7,164 nucleotides of DNA from Paenibacillaceae bacterium UBA6304. GTDB taxonomy: Bacteria; Bacillota; Bacilli; Paenibacillales; Paenibacillaceae. The notes beneath the pieces were generated by a model that saw only the letters and a list, made by a program, of their open reading frames with translations, did no database searches and was not told the DNA's origin. Position numbers and translations under genes: made by a program. The DNA lies in the NCBI GenBank assembly GCA_002439285.1, contig DJTQ01000071.1:1-7164 (forward strand), read 5' to 3'. This document shows positions 4,128 through 7,164 of this stretch, one piece after another (within the stretch, counting starts at the first letter, position 1; every line of letters starts with the position of its first letter).

Positions 4128-7100
4128 GCTACCGGCGGGACCGGAGCCGGAGACATTCCGGCAGGAAAAGTGATGATCAAGAACAAATGGAAAAGCAATT
4201 ATTTGTACGAAGATTCGAACGGTATCGTTCGGTATGGGATGACCAATCAAAGCGACGAATCGGCCCAGTGGATCGTAGTGACCGAAGGCGGCATCTCGCG
4301 GATCAAGAACAGCAAGACCGGTAACTACATATCCCTGGCCCGCACGACACAGCGCAATCAGCCCCTAACTACAACCGCATCGTCGGACACCGCTGCGGAA
4401 CAATGGATTATCGACAAGTCCAATCGAGACGGGTTCATGGTCGTCCGCAGCGCAAGCGTGCCGGAAGGAAACCTGGTCATTCACGAAGAAGACCAGCTCG
4501 GCTTTGCCGAGGCCAGTTCGGACATTAATATTACGTTTGAAAGTCCGCAGTGGGCGTTTATCTCGGTCGATGATGCAGCGGTTCGCATCGTAAGTTTGAT
4601 GCGCCCCGGGAATGTCGTCTTTGAACAGGACGGGCAGGTCAAACACGGCGTTAAGGCGGCCGATGATCCATCCGCCCAGTGGCTGCTGGAACAGGACGGA
4701 AGCGGGATGGTCACCATCCGCAACAAGGGCACCGGTCATGTGATTTTGCAGAACGAAACGACCTGGGCTGGGATCTTAACCGGTGATCCCTTACCGGATA
4801 AACCGGGCTTAAGTTTGTGGAATATGAAGGATGCGACCGGCCTGCCGGGGTTCGTCGTGTTTGAGAACGCAGAAATGCCCGGAAACTGGATGAATCCGCA
4901 ATTTCCGGACGATGATGACGTCCGCTCCAACGATTGGGCGGGCGGAGCCGACGGCGTAAACGCCTTATGGAAGGTCAAACCGGTGTCGGAGTTACCGGCG
5001 GTCCGGATCGGGGCTTATAGTGATGCCAAAGCGGCTACCGATTTTCTTTATGAGGACAACGGAACGGTGAAGCATGGAGCTATCGGTGGCGGAGGCGGGA
5101 CTTCCGACGACCGGTATTTATGGATCGTGGAGGATTATGATACAAGCAAGCGAATCCGGAATGCCGCCAGTAATCATTATTTGAACACCGACGGTAGTCA
5201 CCTGCTGACTGGTCCCGTCAGCGTGACGAATGCGACGTATACATGGTCGCTTACGGCATCGGAAGATTACGATGATTATCGAACGATCGAAAACAAAGGA
5301 CTGCCCGGACAGTATATTTCACTCGGAGCTGGCGATAGCATGATTGTCAGCGGAGATGCCGGAAGCCTTGGAGCACAATGGGAAATGATCGATCCGACTC
5401 TGCCGGTGGATGGGTCAGACGCTTACATTCGCATTCAAAATTCCTGGCAGCCGTTTTATCTCTATGAAAACCAGGACGGAACGCTGAAATACGGAAATCC
5501 CCGGGAGGACGATCAGCGCGACCAGTGGCTTGTAGTCAAGCATCAGGGGCGCAAGCTGTTCCAGAACCGGGAGACCGGGCATTACATGAATATTGCCGAT
5601 ATGCCTGACGGTCATATCCAGGTAACTGCGCTCGCAGACCCCGGAAACGTACCCGAATCCTATATTTGGAGCGCCAAAAACCTCGGTGGCGGAACTTATG
5701 TGATCAGCAGCGTGATCGACAAAGTGCCCGGGGAACCTTTCAGCAAATTCATTTCGTTGCAAAATCTGACCAAGTATGCGGAGTACAGTGTCATTAATCC
5801 GAATTGGGGCAGCCCGCAGTGGAGGTTCATCCCCGTGACGGAGCAGACCCATCCTTATTTCCGCTTCCAATTGAAGAATAGCGACGGGCTCTACTTGAAG
5901 GACGCGGAAGGTGCCCAATCCGTTGCCGATGCCACATATGGTGCGCCGGACGACTATTCGGTCTGGTTTTTGCAACAGTCGGGCGGAAGCGGTGCGGTTA
6001 TCATGAAGAATAAAGGCAGCGGGCGATCCCTGTCCATACAAAATCTGGCCGATGCCCAGGTAGAAGCCGAGGATGAGCCGGCGCTGCCGGTGGAAACCCG
6101 GACCGAGGTTTACGAGGTCTGGGGCAGCATTAAATGGGTGGTCGAACCCAAGCCGGGAAGTGATGAAGTGACCATCAAAAGCGGCTGGACCGGACATTAC
6201 CTGTATGCAGCCGAGAATGAAGAAGGAAGTCCGGTTTTCAAAGTGAGCAGGGCACCCGGCGCGGGCGAACGGGCCGAAGCGGCTTTTATCGCCGAACCTG
6301 TGACGATTCCGGAGCAGCCTATCCCAGATACGCAGGTAAGAATCAAGAGCGTAACGGGCGACTCCTACTTGTATGAAAATCCGGGAGGCGTGGTGCTGTA
6401 CGGGAATTTGGAGGCGGATAACGGCTATTCCCATTGGACGATCATCTCCCAAGATAACGGAACTAAGCTGATTCAGAACCGGGCGACCGGTCATTATCTG
6501 ACCTTGACCGAAGACTATACGTTTTTGGAGAGCAGCCACGATTCGCCGGCGGCTGACGGAGCATCTTCCTGGTCGGTGACGCGGGCGGAGGACGGCGTTA
6601 ATGTGACGATCCGCAGTCAGTACGGCGATTACGACGACGAATATATCCATGTGCAAAATAATACCGGCTATGCGGAACGCGGGCTTCTGCCGTCCTCCTG
6701 GGGCTCGGTGCAATGGAGTCTCGTTCCGGCGCCGGAAGAATTCAAGACGCCTGAAATGGCGGAACCGCGTAATCTGAATACGGCTACTCCAGTGCAGGAC
6801 GATACAAACAAAATCACGATTTCGCCCAAGGGACAAAGCGGTAAAGTCTTGGCTGAAGCAAGCGGCAAGCTGGTCTACTCCGACGTGGCAAGTGCTAAGA
6901 CGTCCGGCGAATGGCTGATGCAGGATTTCAATGGCCGCCATTTGATCAAGAATATCGCTACAGGTCATTATCTGGCGTTGAATGAAAAGAACGCGCCAAC
7001 GATTTCCGCGTCCGGCAAATCCTTGGATTCGGAATGGATTGTCGAGGAGAAATTAGGTTACTTCACATTATCGAATGCAAAAGCCTCGGGGAAATTGCTG

Positions 7101-7164
7101 GACACCGCGCAAGGAGCGGATTATGGAGAAGGCGCAACCCCAACGGAAGAATTATGGCGGGTTT
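4044..7164 (+). CDS. Large secreted protein with seven tandem ricin-type beta-trefoil-like modules, C-terminus beyond the window
   Basis: The frame opens at TTG 4044 and stays open for 1040 codons to the window edge, so the protein is larger still. Residues 1-28 are a Sec signal peptide (MRKIRP, hydrophobic core to about 22, cleavage after AQA). The rest is repeats of a lobe of roughly 40-50 residues: a strand such as RIKN or IQN, a motif TGHYL or YLYE, and a closing Trp often as QW. Closing Trp residues are W76, 121, 170, 213, 259, 309, 360, 401, 446, 495, 542, 593, 641, 698, 798, 843, 891, 957, 998 and 1038, with F748 in one slot, so 21 lobes and seven trefoils. Ricin/CBM13-type trefoils (IRN..SG.YL...QQW) usually bind sugars, so an extracellular carbohydrate-binding role is likely. 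No catalytic domain, S-layer domain or sortase motif is present in this part. A C-terminal enzyme domain could follow. It is separated from the upstream operon by a terminator, so it is probably an independent unit. Fascin-like trefoils are an alternative fold label. Confidence 0.85.
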   Translation, partial: MRKIRPMIAGLLAVLLILCALPAYPAQAATGGTGAGDIPAGKVMIKNKWKSNYLYEDSNGIVRYGMTNQSDESAQWIVVTEGGISRIKNSKTGNYISLARTTQRNQPLTTTASSDTAAEQWIIDKSNRDGFMVVRSASVPEGNLVIHEEDQLGFAEASSDINITFESPQWAFISVDDAAVRIVSLMRPGNVVFEQDGQVKHGVKAADDPSAQWLLEQDGSGMVTIRNKGTGHVILQNETTWAGILTGDPLPDKPGLSLWNMKDATGLPGFVVFENAEMPGNWMNPQFPDDDDVRSNDWAGGADGVNALWKVKPVSELPAVRIGAYSDAKAATDFLYEDNGTVKHGAIGGGGGTSDDRYLWIVEDYDTSKRIRNAASNHYLNTDGSHLLTGPVSVTNATYTWSLTASEDYDDYRTIENKGLPGQYISLGAGDSMIVSGDAGSLGAQWEMIDPTLPVDGSDAYIRIQNSWQPFYLYENQDGTLKYGNPREDDQRDQWLVVKHQGRKLFQNRETGHYMNIADMPDGHIQVTALADPGNVPESYIWSAKNLGGGTYVISSVIDKVPGEPFSKFISLQNLTKYAEYSVINPNWGSPQWRFIPVTEQTHPYFRFQLKNSDGLYLKDAEGAQSVADATYGAPDDYSVWFLQQSGGSGAVIMKNKGSGRSLSIQNLADAQVEAEDEPALPVETRTEVYEVWGSIKWVVEPKPGSDEVTIKSGWTGHYLYAAENEEGSPVFKVSRAPGAGERAEAAFIAEPVTIPEQPIPDTQVRIKSVTGDSYLYENPGGVVLYGNLEADNGYSHWTIISQDNGTKLIQNRATGHYLTLTEDYTFLESSHDSPAADGASSWSVTRAEDGVNVTIRSQYGDYDDEYIHVQNNTGYAERGLLPSSWGSVQWSLVPAPEEFKTPEMAEPRNLNTATPVQDDTNKITISPKGQSGKVLAEASGKLVYSDVASAKTSGEWLMQDFNGRHLIKNIATGHYLALNEKNAPTISASGKSLDSEWIVEEKLGYFTLSNAKASGKLLDTAQGADYGEGATPTEELWRV
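4170..7163 (+). repeat. Tandem array of seven beta-trefoil-like modules (protein-level repeats)
   Basis: Modules by residue and base: 1 = 43-174 (4170-4565); 2 = 180-313 (4581-4982); 3 = 320-450 (5001-5393); 4 = 462-597 (5427-5834); 5 = 605-753 (5856-6302); 6 = 765-896 (6336-6731); 7 = 924-1040 (6813-7163). A typical module starts V/I-R-I followed by YLYE..DG.LKYG, has a second lobe with N..TGHYL.L, and ends with a third lobe closing on S-P/V-Q-W-x-F/L-x-P-V. Modules 4 and 6 are closest to each other (third lobes share LQN/VQN and WGS-x-QW). Linkers are short, apart from a Pro/Glu-rich linker of about 27 residues before module 7. DNA identity is low, so the array is old and is not a recent expansion. 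Confidence 0.72.

Noticed and set aside
4365..4978. Several - strand frames of 80-124 codons
   Set aside because: They are shadows of modules 1-2 of the secreted protein. There are no ribosome-binding sites or family features.
5415..6968. 517-codon open frame on the - strand
   Set aside because: It lies wholly opposite the signal-peptide-bearing repeat protein, whose + strand frame continues well beyond it on both sides with clear repeat motifs. The - strand translation has no recognisable domain. It is a by-product of GC-rich codon use.
1..7164. CRISPR arrays, tRNA or rRNA genes, or a transposase gene
   Set aside because: No regularly spaced direct repeats, no tRNA-like cloverleaf and no transposase frame were seen. 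The only mobile-type signal is the small palindromic element.

Overview
The window looks like chromosomal DNA from a Gram-positive Bacillales species, most plausibly Paenibacillus or a close relative. The reasons are strong AAGGAGG-type ribosome-binding sites, a TTG start with an ideal Shine-Dalgarno sequence, tightly packed co-directional genes, a Firmicute-like Sec signal peptide, and a large secreted modular protein of the kind common in Paenibacillus. The genus is inferred from style; no marker gene is present. All convincing genes are on the + strand.

Region 1 (1-3735) is a compact five-gene operon, cut at its 5' end by the window edge. It holds the C-terminal end of an M16 (pitrilysin/insulinase-type) peptidase or peptidase-like subunit, a radical SAM/SPASM enzyme, a YciI-family small protein, a 12-helix MFS transporter and a MOSC/3-alpha protein of the YiiM/YflK type. 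Gaps are 17, 61, 1 and 38 nt, and a strong intrinsic terminator closes the unit at 3691-3735. A SPASM-type radical SAM enzyme beside an M16 protease and an exporter recalls pathways in which a ribosomal peptide is modified, cut and exported (PQQ, subtilosin A). The operon is therefore a reasonable candidate for an uncharacterised RiPP or peptide-derived cofactor pathway. No precursor peptide and no RiPP recognition domain is visible here; if they exist they lie upstream.

Region 2 (3736-4043) is intergenic. It holds a possible catabolite-repression (cre-like) site, an SD-like sequence with no gene behind it, and a 166-bp MITE-like palindromic element (3846-4011) with 13-bp perfect terminal inverted repeats and two strong internal palindromes. 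The element ends 14 nt before the ribosome-binding site of the next gene.

Region 3 (4044-7164) is the start of a very large secreted protein that runs off the window. It starts at TTG, has a Sec signal peptide, and then consists almost entirely of ricin-type beta-trefoil-like repeats. I count 21 lobes, each marked by a conserved Trp (one is Phe), which group into seven three-lobed modules. The fifth module appears to have its lobes in a permuted order. No catalytic domain is seen within 1040 residues. It is probably an extracellular carbohydrate-binding protein or the binding part of a bigger enzyme, and it seems functionally separate from the operon upstream.
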